Virus record (IMG/VR): IMGVR_UViG_3300020428_000078
Coordinates: 1 to 25,008 of that record
DNA: 25,008 nt
Direction: 5' to 3' (one strand)
Source of the DNA: a virus
Position numbers and translations under genes: made by a program. The notes beneath the pieces are model-generated. The model was not told the origin of the DNA. It was given only the letters and a program-made list of their open reading frames with translations, and did no database searches. This document shows positions 14,399 to 23,826 of the stretch, one piece after another. Position 1 is the stretch's first letter; each line of letters begins with the position of its first letter.

Positions 14399-17300
14399 AT
14401 GGCACTCGATTTAAATGTATCCCCATATTACGATGATTACAATTCATCTAAACAATTCGATCAGATTTTATTTAAACCTGGTGTCGCTGTTCAGGCGCGT
14501 GAACTTACGCAGTTACAAACATACTTGCATAAAGCGATTGGAAACCATGCCGGATTTAATATTACTGAAGGAACAAGAGTCACTGGTGGTGAAGGAAGTA
14601 TATTAAGAAAGCCATACATTAAGATTAATGATGTTGATGCTTCAGCCGCTGCCGTATCTAATAGCACACTTGCAAATTATGTAGGCGATACTATTACAGG
14701 TAGCGTAACAGGCATACAAGCAAAGATTCTTTCTGCTTACACTGGTAGTGATGGAGATGTTTACGCCAAGAAAACATTCTATCTTAGATATATCGGTGGT
14801 AATACACAAGGAACAAGTGCTGGAGAATTGAATGGTAGTTCTATTCACTTTGATCCAGGCGAAACTCTTACTGTTACTTCAGCGGATTCTGGTAGAAATG
14901 GTGACACATTTGTTGTTGATGCAAGTGTTGACTCCACCGGAAACGATATATCAAAAAACTTTTACGGCTACGGACTTTTCTTTGCTATCGCAGAAGGAGT
15001 TTTCTTTCTCAAAGGCAGATTCGTAAATCACCTTAGACAAGAAGTCCTTGTTGACAAATACAATCCACTTGCGAGTTCATTTGTTGGACTTACTGTAACA
15101 GAAGAAGTTGTAGATTCTGATGATGATACTACTTTGTTGGATCCTGCGGCTGGTTCTTATAACTTTAATGCTCCTGGTGCTGATCGATATAAAATATCAA
15201 CTACTATTGGAATAAAATCATTAACAGCCGATGCGACTGAAGATTTTATTGTAACTGATAAAATTGTTGAAGGTGGTTACAATCAGAAACTGCCTGATGG
15301 CATGAAACAATTAGCAGATTTAGGAAAGATTTTTGCTCAAAGAACACATGAGGAATCTGGCAACTATGTTGTAAGACCATTTACTTTAAGCGTACAAGAG
15401 CATTTAAAAGTTGGCGCAAACGGTGGTAGATATACTGCCGCTACTAGTCCTGTCGGCTCTGCAACGAAATTAGTTGCTAATATAGGTGCCGGAACCGCAT
15501 ATGTAAGCGGTTACAGATATGAGTTTGCAACTCCTACTCCATTGTCTTTTGATAAAGGAAATGATACACGAACCGTTGAGAATAGCATTACTTCAACTGC
15601 AACGGGTCAGTATGTAACAGTTGATGAGATGGCAGGAAATTGGAGTATATCAGATGGTGCTATTATTCAGATATATGATGGAAGTGCTACCTCTGGTATA
15701 GGTAAACAAGCAATAACAAACAATACTCATGGTACTACAGCAAAGCCTGTTGATACTTCAATTATAGGACAAGCGAGAGTTAAGTACATAGAGAAAGTTG
15801 GTACTGGCGCAGTCGGTGGAGCAAAATCACAATACCGCTTATATCTCTATGATATTAAAGTTAATACTGGATCATTCGATACTGCAAGAGGATTTGTATA
15901 TGGATCTGGTAACGATAAAGGAATATGTGATATAGTTCTAGAGCCAGGAAAGAATTCAACTGGACAACAGTTTACAGGTAGTACCTCGTATAGCCTTGGA
16001 ACATTACTAGTACATGGCAATAATTATTACCAAGTAGTTGCCGCTGGTACATCTCACGCTTCTACTAAGCCCACACATACAAATGGTATTACAGCAAATG
16101 GTACTGCCGAACTTGCTTATGTAGGATCTCCTATCGCAGTTCTCAAAGAACAAGACAAAGGAAGACTTTTATTTCCTGCACCATTTACTTCACCTAAAAC
16201 ATTGGCTGCGGCTGGTGGAGGATCATACGATACTAGTTATCAATACCAAGAAGAGTTTGATGTCAGTATTGATGCCGCTGGACAGTTTACTATTGGAGTA
16301 ACTTCTCCATTGACTTTCCCATACGGAGTGTCAATGACACAAACAGTATGTGATAGCAATTTTTATATGGTGTTGACTGGTGCTGGATTAACAATTAACG
16401 GCACCGCATATCCTCAAGGAGCAGTAGTTCCTTTAACAGCGGCTATGTTCACTTCAGTTAGTTCTAGTTCAATCGCTATAGATTTGGGAACTGTTAGTGG
16501 TACTGGTAACGCTAAGTTAAAAGTTAATGTTGCAAATACAGATTCAGTTCCCGTTACTAAAGCATTGAATACTGGTGTTTATGTTAAAATAGATACTTCA
16601 TCTAATTTAGGTGGTGCTACCGGACCTTGGAACTTAGGAATTCCAGATTGCTTTAAGATAGAAGAAGTTTATGTTGATTCTTCTGCTTATGTGACTACTG
16701 GAACTAATCTGCAAGATAAGTTCAGAATAAGAACGGGTCAAACTGATTCTTTATATAAACAAGATTCTTTAGAAAAGTTAGTTGATGCTGGAATAGATAC
16801 TAATAACAAGTATATCACAGTTAAGTTATCTTGCTTTGTTCCTAACTATACAACATCAAATGGAACATACTTTGCAGTCAATTCATATCCTATAGATGAT
16901 ACTGGTGCTAGTGGTATATACACTTGGCAAGTTCCCGTGTACAGACGAGGGGACATGACAATCGATTTAAAAAATGCGATAGATTTTAGACCGCAAGTTA
17001 AAGCGACTGCTAGTGTTACAGCGACAACTATAGGTGCCGCCACAGAAAATCCACAATTAACACATCAATTAAATATTCCTGCTAATGGTGGTATGACTGG
17101 ATTGCAGAATCCTAATCCTGTTCAGAATTTTACTACAGACATAGAGTTTTATCTCGGTCGTCTAGATAAAATTGTTCTTACTGAATCTGGAGAATTTATT
17201 GTAATTAAAGGTATTCCTAGTCTTAACCCCATAGGACCAGTTGCTCCAGCAGGAACGATGACTGTTGCAGAAATGAAAATACCTCCATTTCCTAGTGTTG

Positions 17301-20300
17301 CTCCTAATATAGCATATGCAATAAAAAATCCTTATATTGGAGTTAAAACTAGAGTAGAACAACCTAAACGCTATACGATGAATGATATAGCGGCTATAGA
17401 AAAAAGAATTAATCGTCTAGAATATTATACTGCTATTTCTCTTATGGAAAGAGAAGCCGATAGCATGAGTATTATAGACGCAGATGGCAATGACAGATTT
17501 AAAAATGGTATTTTTATTAATACTTTTATTTCACATGCTTTAAGTTCTGTAAGTGATCCTTCATTTAGAGCGGCTATTGATATCAAGCGAAAGCAACTGC
17601 ATCCCGCATTTAAAGAAGAAATGATTGAATTAATGTACAACGATACATTATCGACTACAGTACAACGACATGATAATATTTTAACATTGCCGGTTGCTGA
17701 CATGCACGGCACAGATAAAGTTGGATATTATTCAGCAAATAAAACAAATTGGGATCCTGCACCACATGGTCCAGATGTAAGTAGAGTCTTTAATCGTAAT
17801 CCTATGAGTTCGCATGTTAGAAATACTGCTGGAGAACTTTTGTTTGATTATGTTGGAGATTTGTTAGTTCATCCTAAATCTTCTAACGATTTCACATCGG
17901 AAACTTTGGCAGCAGAACAGATAACAGATACTTCACTTTCACAGTATAGTGCAAGTCTAGCAAATTCTATTACTTCTGCCCAAATTGTCCAAAGTTATGA
18001 CTTTGGATTTGAGACAAGCACTGAAGATGTCAGAACGACTGTTGGTGGTAAACATGAACCTTCAACAACTGATATTGCAGGTACTACTGCCCAATTCTCA
18101 GATTCCGACACTTGGGAAACTTCAGCAAGTGATAGAACTGGTAATAACAGAATGTGGGTTGAAGTAGATGTTGAAACTAAAGGTGATATTAGTGTTACAG
18201 GTCAAGTCAGTTCTGGTGGAACAATAACTACCTCCGGTGAATGGAGTGCTGACTTAGTTCAACAAAAGACCACAACTACAACAACTGCCACTTCAAATAT
18301 ATTACAAGCAACTTCTGGACCAAGTGGTCAAACGGCAGTAATGGATCTGAGCGGAAGACTTAAATCTTTTTCTATTGATGCGTTTATGAGGGCCAAAGAA
18401 ATAATAGTTGTAGGACAAAGATTGAAACCAAATACTCCTATATTCTGTTTTGTTGAAGGAGAACATGCTAGTCATCTTGCCTCTGCGGGCACCCCTTGTG
18501 TTCTTGCACCACTAACAGGATTCTGGAGAGGAATTAGTAACGGTGGTTGGCCAGCGGCTGGCTATGGTGGTCATAATACTGCTACGAAATGGTTCTCACA
18601 GGTAGTTCTACCAACTCCTCAAGAAACATGGCTTGATAAATTACGAGGAACAAATTTAAATGGTCCTGTTGCACACGATAATATCACACAAGGATGCACA
18701 ACTGATGCAGACGGAAACTTCATTGGAGTATTAAAGATACCTGGTGGTAAATTCCCTGTTGGACAAATTACTATTAGACTATGTGATGATAGATTAAACA
18801 GGGCAGTATTGACTACTTCTTCATGCGAAGGAAAGTATTCAGCGTTTGGTTCAACATCTGTTTCTCAAGGATATACAATATCAACTGAACTACCAGCGAT
18901 TAATTTTAACACAGTTCAAGGAGCAACAACAGTAGTAGGAACAAATACCTCTGTGACAGATGTTGGACTTGAAAACGAATCATTAACATTAAACACAACT
19001 GCAACTTCCAGCATCAAAGTAGATTCTTTTGAAGTTGGCGCAACTGCTGATTCACATGTTGAATTGACTGGTGGATTTGATCCTATAGCACAGACATTTA
19101 CTGTACCAACTATGAGATATACTTCTGCTAATGGTATAGTTGTCAGAGAACCTGGTATGTTCTTACAAGAATTGAGAGTATTCTTTAGTACAATATCATC
19201 AACTGATTCTATTACATGTGAGATTAGAGAGACATTGAATGGGTATCCTACGAGAAATGTATTGCCTTATGCCACAGTTACTCTAAATCCTGCTATCAAT
19301 ACTGTAGCAAGATTTACATTAGGACAATATCTTGATAAAGATGGTGCAACGCAAACTGATACTGATCTAATTGGTAGAGATGGATGTCTTACAACTACAA
19401 CTGAAGCATCTAATGGAACAGTTACCCAATTAGATAAACACAGCATCTTTAAGTTTGCTGATCCAATATTCTTAAAAGCGGGTAAAGAGTATGCCTTTGT
19501 TCTAAAACCACAGGGCAATAGCACAGACTACAATGTTTGGTGTTCTAAGTTAGGTGAAAATGTAATCAATACGAAGAGTAGAATTACTGCCGATGAAACT
19601 AACATTGGAGGATTGTTGTTTACTTCTTCTAATAATGGAGCATGGAACGCACATCAAACAGAAGATATAACTTACGAATTAATTAGATGTAAATTTGCGA
19701 ATACTTCTGGTAATGCAGTATTTACAAATAAAGATTTAGACTTTATGACAGTCACAAACTATAGTTCTGGTTTTCCAAAAGCGGGCGATAAATTATACGC
19801 ATTTGATCCAGCAGTCAACGGCGCAGGAAGCGGTTATCAAGATGGTGATATAATAACTCTTGCTACAGTCACAGATAGTAATGGTAATACTGCTACCGGA
19901 ATTAAACTTCAAGTTACCGGACCAGCAAGTCCAGGCGCAATAACAGGAATTAAAGTTTATGATCCTGGTGTAGTCTCTGACGATTTTTCTGGTACATTTA
20001 CCGCTGTTGCACAGTCATCTATCGCATCTGGCACAGGATCAGGTGGAGGAGCATCTGCTGGCTCAGGGTCAAGTGCGACATTTAATTTGACGCTTGCTAG
20101 AGGATTCCTTGATGACATTGATATTGTCAACAACAAGATCAAAGTAAGAACTATTTCTAGTTTCTTTAAGAATCAATCAACTGGTGCAGTTTTGACTCCT
20201 ATAAGTAACTCTAATGTATCAAGAACATATTTTGATGTTACATCAATGGATAATAAACTAATCAATGAAATTAAACCAACAATTTCAATGATAGAACCAC

Positions 20301-21643
20301 CTGGTACGCAACTGTCTGGATCGACTGCAACTACTAATTCAACAGGAGCAAGTGCGGCAAATACTTCTACATTTAGAAGCATTGAGAAACAAACAAGACA
20401 AAATCAGGATGTTGAAAAAGCAATATATTCATATTCAACTGAAGCAAAAGACTTCACTGGTTCAGATAAGAAATCTTTCCGTTATAAAGCGAATTTACAA
20501 GCATTAGGAACAGATAGATTGTCGCCTGTTATTTCATTAACTAGACTTAGTACTTTGGTTAAATCAAATGATATTAATAACGATGCAACTAATGAAACTG
20601 GTAACTTTGGTAATGCTAGATCAGTATTCGTCAACAAGCCAGTCCAACTTAAAGAAGGAATGGAAGCAGAAGATATATTAGTACAATTAGTAGAAAGTCT
20701 ACCTACAGGCGCAGATATTAAAGTGTATGGTAAATTTTTAGCACCAGACGATGATGCTGATTTTGTAGAAGACTTACCTTGGATAGAACTGGCTACAGAT
20801 GATAAGTTTACAGATACTTCAGTAAATGCTAGAAACAGTGGATCATTTATCGATTACGCATATAAGATACCAGCGGCTAATTTAAACACAGATGGACAAT
20901 ACACATATTCAACTGTACGAGTTATTAATCTAACATTAAATGGTGTGAACTCGGTAACTATTACGAATGGTGGTTCTGGATACACATCTGCACCTACTGT
21001 AGCATTTGCCGCACCGACAACTGGTGGAATTCAAGCAACGGGTACTGCTACAATATCGACAGGAGCAGTAACAGGAGTTGTGATCACTAATCCTGGTTCT
21101 AATTACGGAAGTGCGCCAAGTGTTACATTCTCAGGTGGCGGTGGATCAAGTGCCGCAGGTACTGCTGTTTTAACTCAGGGTGGATCTGGTTATACTTCAG
21201 CACCCGAACTTGCATTTAGTACTGGTGATGCTTCAGCACAATCAATTTTAAGTGGTGGGTCAGTAGGAGAAGTTGCTATAACTAATCCTGGTAGAGATTA
21301 TACTTTACTTACACCACCAACAGTAACAGTAGGAACGGCTTGGTCAGGATCCACAGTTTTTGCTACTGGTCAACAAGTAACAAATGATAATGGTAAACTA
21401 TACACATGTTCAACGGGAGGAACTAGTGCAGGTTCAGGTGGACCAACAGGAACTGGCGGTTCTATATCTGATGGCACATGTGTTTGGGCACACGCTGGAA
21501 ATGCCGCAACTGTAGCCGCTACAACAGGAACAGTAAACTTTGTGAAGTACAAGCGATTTGGAATTAAAATTGTAATGCTATCTTCAAATACATCTAATAT
21601 ACCAGTCGCTAAGGAACTAAGAGCGATTGCGTTGATGGCATAA
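14399..21643 (+). CDS. Giant DUF4815-type virion protein
   Basis: 2414 residues, 29% of the window. The N-terminus MALDLNVSPYYDDYNSSKQF then FKPGVAVQARELTQLQ (25-40) is the DUF4815 signature of large virion proteins in marine T4-like phages. Further familiar parts: a YYQVVAAGTS repeat near 540, a helix AAIEKRINRLEYYTAISLME starting at 998 followed by DGNDRFKNGIF, RLKPNTPIF near 1341, a Gly/Trp-rich segment near 1375, DPIAQTFTVP near 1560 and LNGYPTRNVLPYATVTL near 1614. GSGY units occupy about 2184-2300, and the end has a WSGSTVFATGQQVTNDNGKL (about 2314) cell of the type seen in phage fibres. Location after gp8 fits the baseplate periphery (gp9/gp10 zone) or fibre base. A host-contact role is inference. 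Ribosome site: AGGAAA before the ATG. Confidence 0.8.
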   Translation: MALDLNVSPYYDDYNSSKQFDQILFKPGVAVQARELTQLQTYLHKAIGNHAGFNITEGTRVTGGEGSILRKPYIKINDVDASAAAVSNSTLANYVGDTITGSVTGIQAKILSAYTGSDGDVYAKKTFYLRYIGGNTQGTSAGELNGSSIHFDPGETLTVTSADSGRNGDTFVVDASVDSTGNDISKNFYGYGLFFAIAEGVFFLKGRFVNHLRQEVLVDKYNPLASSFVGLTVTEEVVDSDDDTTLLDPAAGSYNFNAPGADRYKISTTIGIKSLTADATEDFIVTDKIVEGGYNQKLPDGMKQLADLGKIFAQRTHEESGNYVVRPFTLSVQEHLKVGANGGRYTAATSPVGSATKLVANIGAGTAYVSGYRYEFATPTPLSFDKGNDTRTVENSITSTATGQYVTVDEMAGNWSISDGAIIQIYDGSATSGIGKQAITNNTHGTTAKPVDTSIIGQARVKYIEKVGTGAVGGAKSQYRLYLYDIKVNTGSFDTARGFVYGSGNDKGICDIVLEPGKNSTGQQFTGSTSYSLGTLLVHGNNYYQVVAAGTSHASTKPTHTNGITANGTAELAYVGSPIAVLKEQDKGRLLFPAPFTSPKTLAAAGGGSYDTSYQYQEEFDVSIDAAGQFTIGVTSPLTFPYGVSMTQTVCDSNFYMVLTGAGLTINGTAYPQGAVVPLTAAMFTSVSSSSIAIDLGTVSGTGNAKLKVNVANTDSVPVTKALNTGVYVKIDTSSNLGGATGPWNLGIPDCFKIEEVYVDSSAYVTTGTNLQDKFRIRTGQTDSLYKQDSLEKLVDAGIDTNNKYITVKLSCFVPNYTTSNGTYFAVNSYPIDDTGASGIYTWQVPVYRRGDMTIDLKNAIDFRPQVKATASVTATTIGAATENPQLTHQLNIPANGGMTGLQNPNPVQNFTTDIEFYLGRLDKIVLTESGEFIVIKGIPSLNPIGPVAPAGTMTVAEMKIPPFPSVAPNIAYAIKNPYIGVKTRVEQPKRYTMNDIAAIEKRINRLEYYTAISLMEREADSMSIIDADGNDRFKNGIFINTFISHALSSVSDPSFRAAIDIKRKQLHPAFKEEMIELMYNDTLSTTVQRHDNILTLPVADMHGTDKVGYYSANKTNWDPAPHGPDVSRVFNRNPMSSHVRNTAGELLFDYVGDLLVHPKSSNDFTSETLAAEQITDTSLSQYSASLANSITSAQIVQSYDFGFETSTEDVRTTVGGKHEPSTTDIAGTTAQFSDSDTWETSASDRTGNNRMWVEVDVETKGDISVTGQVSSGGTITTSGEWSADLVQQKTTTTTTATSNILQATSGPSGQTAVMDLSGRLKSFSIDAFMRAKEIIVVGQRLKPNTPIFCFVEGEHASHLASAGTPCVLAPLTGFWRGISNGGWPAAGYGGHNTATKWFSQVVLPTPQETWLDKLRGTNLNGPVAHDNITQGCTTDADGNFIGVLKIPGGKFPVGQITIRLCDDRLNRAVLTTSSCEGKYSAFGSTSVSQGYTISTELPAINFNTVQGATTVVGTNTSVTDVGLENESLTLNTTATSSIKVDSFEVGATADSHVELTGGFDPIAQTFTVPTMRYTSANGIVVREPGMFLQELRVFFSTISSTDSITCEIRETLNGYPTRNVLPYATVTLNPAINTVARFTLGQYLDKDGATQTDTDLIGRDGCLTTTTEASNGTVTQLDKHSIFKFADPIFLKAGKEYAFVLKPQGNSTDYNVWCSKLGENVINTKSRITADETNIGGLLFTSSNNGAWNAHQTEDITYELIRCKFANTSGNAVFTNKDLDFMTVTNYSSGFPKAGDKLYAFDPAVNGAGSGYQDGDIITLATVTDSNGNTATGIKLQVTGPASPGAITGIKVYDPGVVSDDFSGTFTAVAQSSIASGTGSGGGASAGSGSSATFNLTLARGFLDDIDIVNNKIKVRTISSFFKNQSTGAVLTPISNSNVSRTYFDVTSMDNKLINEIKPTISMIEPPGTQLSGSTATTNSTGASAANTSTFRSIEKQTRQNQDVEKAIYSYSTEAKDFTGSDKKSFRYKANLQALGTDRLSPVISLTRLSTLVKSNDINNDATNETGNFGNARSVFVNKPVQLKEGMEAEDILVQLVESLPTGADIKVYGKFLAPDDDADFVEDLPWIELATDDKFTDTSVNARNSGSFIDYAYKIPAANLNTDGQYTYSTVRVINLTLNGVNSVTITNGGSGYTSAPTVAFAAPTTGGIQATGTATISTGAVTGVVITNPGSNYGSAPSVTFSGGGGSSAAGTAVLTQGGSGYTSAPELAFSTGDASAQSILSGGSVGEVAITNPGRDYTLLTPPTVTVGTAWSGSTVFATGQQVTNDNGKLYTCSTGGTSAGSGGPTGTGGSISDGTCVWAHAGNAATVAATTGTVNFVKYKRFGIKIVMLSSNTSNIPVAKELRAIALMA

Positions 21644-21645
21644 AT

Positions 21646-21852
21646 ATGAGTGGTTATCAAACAGATAAGTATGAAAGAGATAATGAAACGGGTGCGTTAC
21701 TTTCGGTAGATAGGGCTGGATTGCAGGCTTATAAAAACAAAAAAAGGCAAACAATTCAGATTCATGAAATGTCAAACGATATAAATAGTCTGAAGAAAGA
21801 ATTTTCAGAAATTAAATCTGTTTTACAACAATTAGTTCAAAAATTTGAATAG
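21646..21852 (+). CDS. Small coiled-coil protein between virion genes
   Basis: 68 residues. The N-terminal half (YERDNETGALLSVDRAGLQA at 9-28, then YKNKKRQTIQ) resembles short conserved proteins found among structural genes of marine T4-like phages, whose role I do not know. The C-terminal half (INSLKKEFSEIKSVLQQLVQ at 46-65) has heptad-spaced hydrophobics, predicting a coiled coil. The ATG is 2 bp after the stop of the giant gene (TAAATATG), with no clear Shine-Dalgarno, so coupling is likely. The end of the gene carries a late promoter box for the next fibre gene. An oligomeric linker or assembly factor is possible; not established. Confidence 0.68.
   Translation: MSGYQTDKYERDNETGALLSVDRAGLQAYKNKKRQTIQIHEMSNDINSLKKEFSEIKSVLQQLVQKFE
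21780..21787 (+). promoter_or_regulatory. Possible intragenic late promoter for the first fibre gene
   Basis: An exact TATAAATA followed by G, in the end of the 68-residue gene (codons for Asp-Ile-Asn-Ser). The start would be near 21793, giving a 68-nt leader to the fibre ATG at 21861, which has a good ribosome site (AGGAAGAG). Confidence 0.55.
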
Positions 21853-21860
21853 GAAGAGAA

Positions 21861-22706
21861 ATGGCTACAATAACACTTAGATCAACAAAGGGCAGTCCTC
21901 TTACTAATACCGAAGTCGATAATAACTTCACCAATCTTAATAACGACAAATATGAGAGTGGTGATAATATTGCCGCAGGTACCCTAACGGCTACTGGCAA
22001 TTTGACTTTAGGTGTTGCCGCGACTGTATCAGCGGCTGGCTCCGTCCAGGGAGATGCAACTGCAATCACAAAAACTTACAATATCATATCGACAGGAAGT
22101 GCTAATCAGGGAATAAAATTACCTACAGCGGCCGCCGGTCTGGTTATCAATGTATATAACATAACGGGTAATACGATTAAAGTTTATCCAAACACTGGTG
22201 GCACAATAGATGGCGGATCAGCAAATGCTTCTGTCGATCTTGTTACCGCAAATGGTGTAGAATATGTTGGTACTAGTTCAACTGCTTGGAGAGCGGTAGG
22301 TTCTGCTGGTAATAATGTTCAAGACTTCACAGTTAATGGAACTGCTTCATTATTAGGAGACTTGAAATACGGTATTACTGCCGCAGTATCATCTGCTGGT
22401 TCTGCACAGGGTGATGCTACAGCATTAACAGAAACGATAAACATTATCACCACAGTTGGTGGTGCGGCAGAAGGTGTTATTCTTCCGACCGCAGCCGCAG
22501 GATTACATGTAGTTGTTGCAAATACGACTGCTACTAATTGTAAATTATATCCAGCAAGTTCAGATACTATTAATGGTGGAAGTGCCAACGCGGCTGTCAC
22601 ATTACCCGCATATACTACTTGGACATTAACCTGTAAAGATGCAACTGATTGGGTGAAACACCGCGCACTGGCAGTTTATAACTCTAGTGGAACTTTAGTA
22701 AACTAA
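21861..22706 (+). CDS. Tail fibre-like protein with a duplicated domain
   Basis: 281 residues. The N-terminus ITLRSTKGSPLTNTEVDNNF (4-23), then TNLNNDK, is the common attachment motif of many phage tail fibre and appendage proteins. Two similar domains follow, residues 51-144 and 171-264. Each runs AVSxAGSxQGDATAxT, a strand block, LPTAAAGL, an N-x-T stretch, YP, a T-I-x-GGSAN turn and a Trp near the end. The domains are diverged, so the duplication is old. The protein is short for a host-binding fibre and may be a tip or connector. Only one Cys lies in the first 250 residues; no signal peptide or chaperone-like cleavage domain was seen. A late box lies 81 bp upstream and a strong ribosome site precedes the ATG. 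Confidence 0.72.
   Translation: MATITLRSTKGSPLTNTEVDNNFTNLNNDKYESGDNIAAGTLTATGNLTLGVAATVSAAGSVQGDATAITKTYNIISTGSANQGIKLPTAAAGLVINVYNITGNTIKVYPNTGGTIDGGSANASVDLVTANGVEYVGTSSTAWRAVGSAGNNVQDFTVNGTASLLGDLKYGITAAVSSAGSAQGDATALTETINIITTVGGAAEGVILPTAAAGLHVVVANTTATNCKLYPASSDTINGGSANAAVTLPAYTTWTLTCKDATDWVKHRALAVYNSSGTLVN
22011..22652 (+). repeat. Two-copy domain duplication in the fibre-like gene
   Basis: Copy A is 22011-22292 (residues 51-144) and copy B is 22371-22652 (171-264), 360 bp apart. Shared blocks are AGSxQGDATA, LPTAAAGL and IxGGSANA. The copies differ clearly at DNA level, so they are not a recent duplication. Confidence 0.8.
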
Positions 22707-22721
22707 TAAGGGGATTATAAC

Positions 22722-23819
22722 ATGGCAGGTCCATTAACTCTCAAAGCGAGTGCGTTTCCCGCTACTGCTACCACAATGGAAGGCGTAGAAGAACTTACAG
22801 ACGCAGAGATAAAAGATCACATTGCCTATATTATTACAAAAGATTTTGCTGATAATACAGATGGCACCGGGGCTGCGGAATTGATATCAACAACTGGATC
22901 TTTAGCATCTGGTTACACCTCTATAGGTACTTTTACAAACAGAGAAAGAAACGAAGCAGTTGGTACGCATGTAGCCGGCGGAGCAACTACTAATACTACC
23001 TATACTATGGGACAGAAAACAGACGCCGCGAGTGTTTCTACATCAACGAGACCTGTAAGATGGAATGGCTCAAGTGTGGAAGAAGCGTCTGATGCAGAAA
23101 TTGATTCTGAAATTCTAGATAAAGTAATCAACGCTATGGTTACAGAAGATGCAAACACTATTGGTCAGTATCATCTTAATAGTGGTACTCCTAGTGGAGG
23201 CACATGGACTACAAGATACACTATCACCGAAACTCAAGTAGACGGAACAGATGTAGCATATAAAATTTGGCAGAAAACTGCCGCTACTACAGTACCATCA
23301 TCGGATACAAATCGACCTCTTAAAGTAGATACTGATGGCGATTTGCTAGAAATGACTGATGCAGAAATCAGAGATATGACTGATAGATTTAGAAATAGAA
23401 TTCTGAGTGAGGGTCCTGGTAAATATCTATTGAACGCTGGCGCACCAAGTGCAACGGGTACATGGGTTCAGATGGGTATTACAATGACTGATCAGTTAAA
23501 AGATATAACTGATGTATCGTACTCAGGATCATACACTGGTAACTTTTCTGGTACATATTCACAAAACTTTGCTGGTGCTTATGCTGGTTCTTACACAGGA
23601 TCATATACTGGATATTATAATAGATTCTTTGGTGGATATCTGAACGGAGCATACGCTGGCACATATTCAGGATCATATACTGGATATTACACAGGTTACT
23701 ATCAGGGTAACTTTACTGGTACATACTCACAATCTTTCACTGGAAGTTATACTGGTGCTACTGTACAATCTTCTAGTAGTACTCAAGAGACTAAGCAATT
23801 ATTCATAAGGACTGCTTAA
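22722..23819 (+). CDS. Fibre-like virion protein with [Y/F]-x-G-x repeats
   Basis: 365 residues in two parts. Residues 1-262 contain three diverged modules of about 95 residues marked by LTDAEIKDH (25), ASDAEIDSE (122) and MTDAEIRDM (211). Each module has an acidic helix, then LNxGxPSxxGTW and WQKT-type blocks where complete. Residues 267-346 are exactly 20 tetrapeptides of the pattern [Y/F]-x-G-x (for example YSGSYTGNFSGT), with slips at YSQN, YNRF, LNGA and YSQS. The tail ends TQETKQLFIRTA. I have seen similar YxGx repeats in marine phage structural proteins but know of no proven role; a trimeric glycine-rich fibre shaft with stacked aromatics is my inference. The start has AAGGGG about 11 nt upstream (taataaggggattataacatg). 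No late box lies in front, so it is probably co-transcribed with the previous gene. Confidence 0.72.
   Translation: MAGPLTLKASAFPATATTMEGVEELTDAEIKDHIAYIITKDFADNTDGTGAAELISTTGSLASGYTSIGTFTNRERNEAVGTHVAGGATTNTTYTMGQKTDAASVSTSTRPVRWNGSSVEEASDAEIDSEILDKVINAMVTEDANTIGQYHLNSGTPSGGTWTTRYTITETQVDGTDVAYKIWQKTAATTVPSSDTNRPLKVDTDGDLLEMTDAEIRDMTDRFRNRILSEGPGKYLLNAGAPSATGTWVQMGITMTDQLKDITDVSYSGSYTGNFSGTYSQNFAGAYAGSYTGSYTGYYNRFFGGYLNGAYAGTYSGSYTGYYTGYYQGNFTGTYSQSFTGSYTGATVQSSSSTQETKQLFIRTA
23520..23759 (+). repeat. 20 tandem 12-bp (tetrapeptide) repeats
   Basis: Codes for residues 267-346, 20 units of [Y/F]-x-G-x without a break in register. An exact 22-bp identity occurs at 23596-23617 and 23668-23689, offset by 72 bp (six units). 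The series YTGN FSGT YSQN (from 271) and YQGN FTGT YSQS (from 327) is offset by 14 units, implying segmental duplication by slippage or recombination. Confidence 0.93.
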
Positions 23820-23826
23820 TTTTTAC

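Noticed and set aside
21639-21646. CATAAATA overlapping the stop of the giant gene and the start of the 68-residue gene.
   Set aside because: The first base departs from the late box and the placement would put the transcript start inside the small gene; the exact box at 21780 is more convincing.
23792-23824. Possible intrinsic terminator: TAAGCA / TGCTTA inverted repeat followed by TTTTT at the end of the last fibre gene.
   Set aside because: The stem is only 6 bp, mostly A-T, with a 15-nt loop; too weak to call, although a terminator between the late and sigma70-driven units would make sense.
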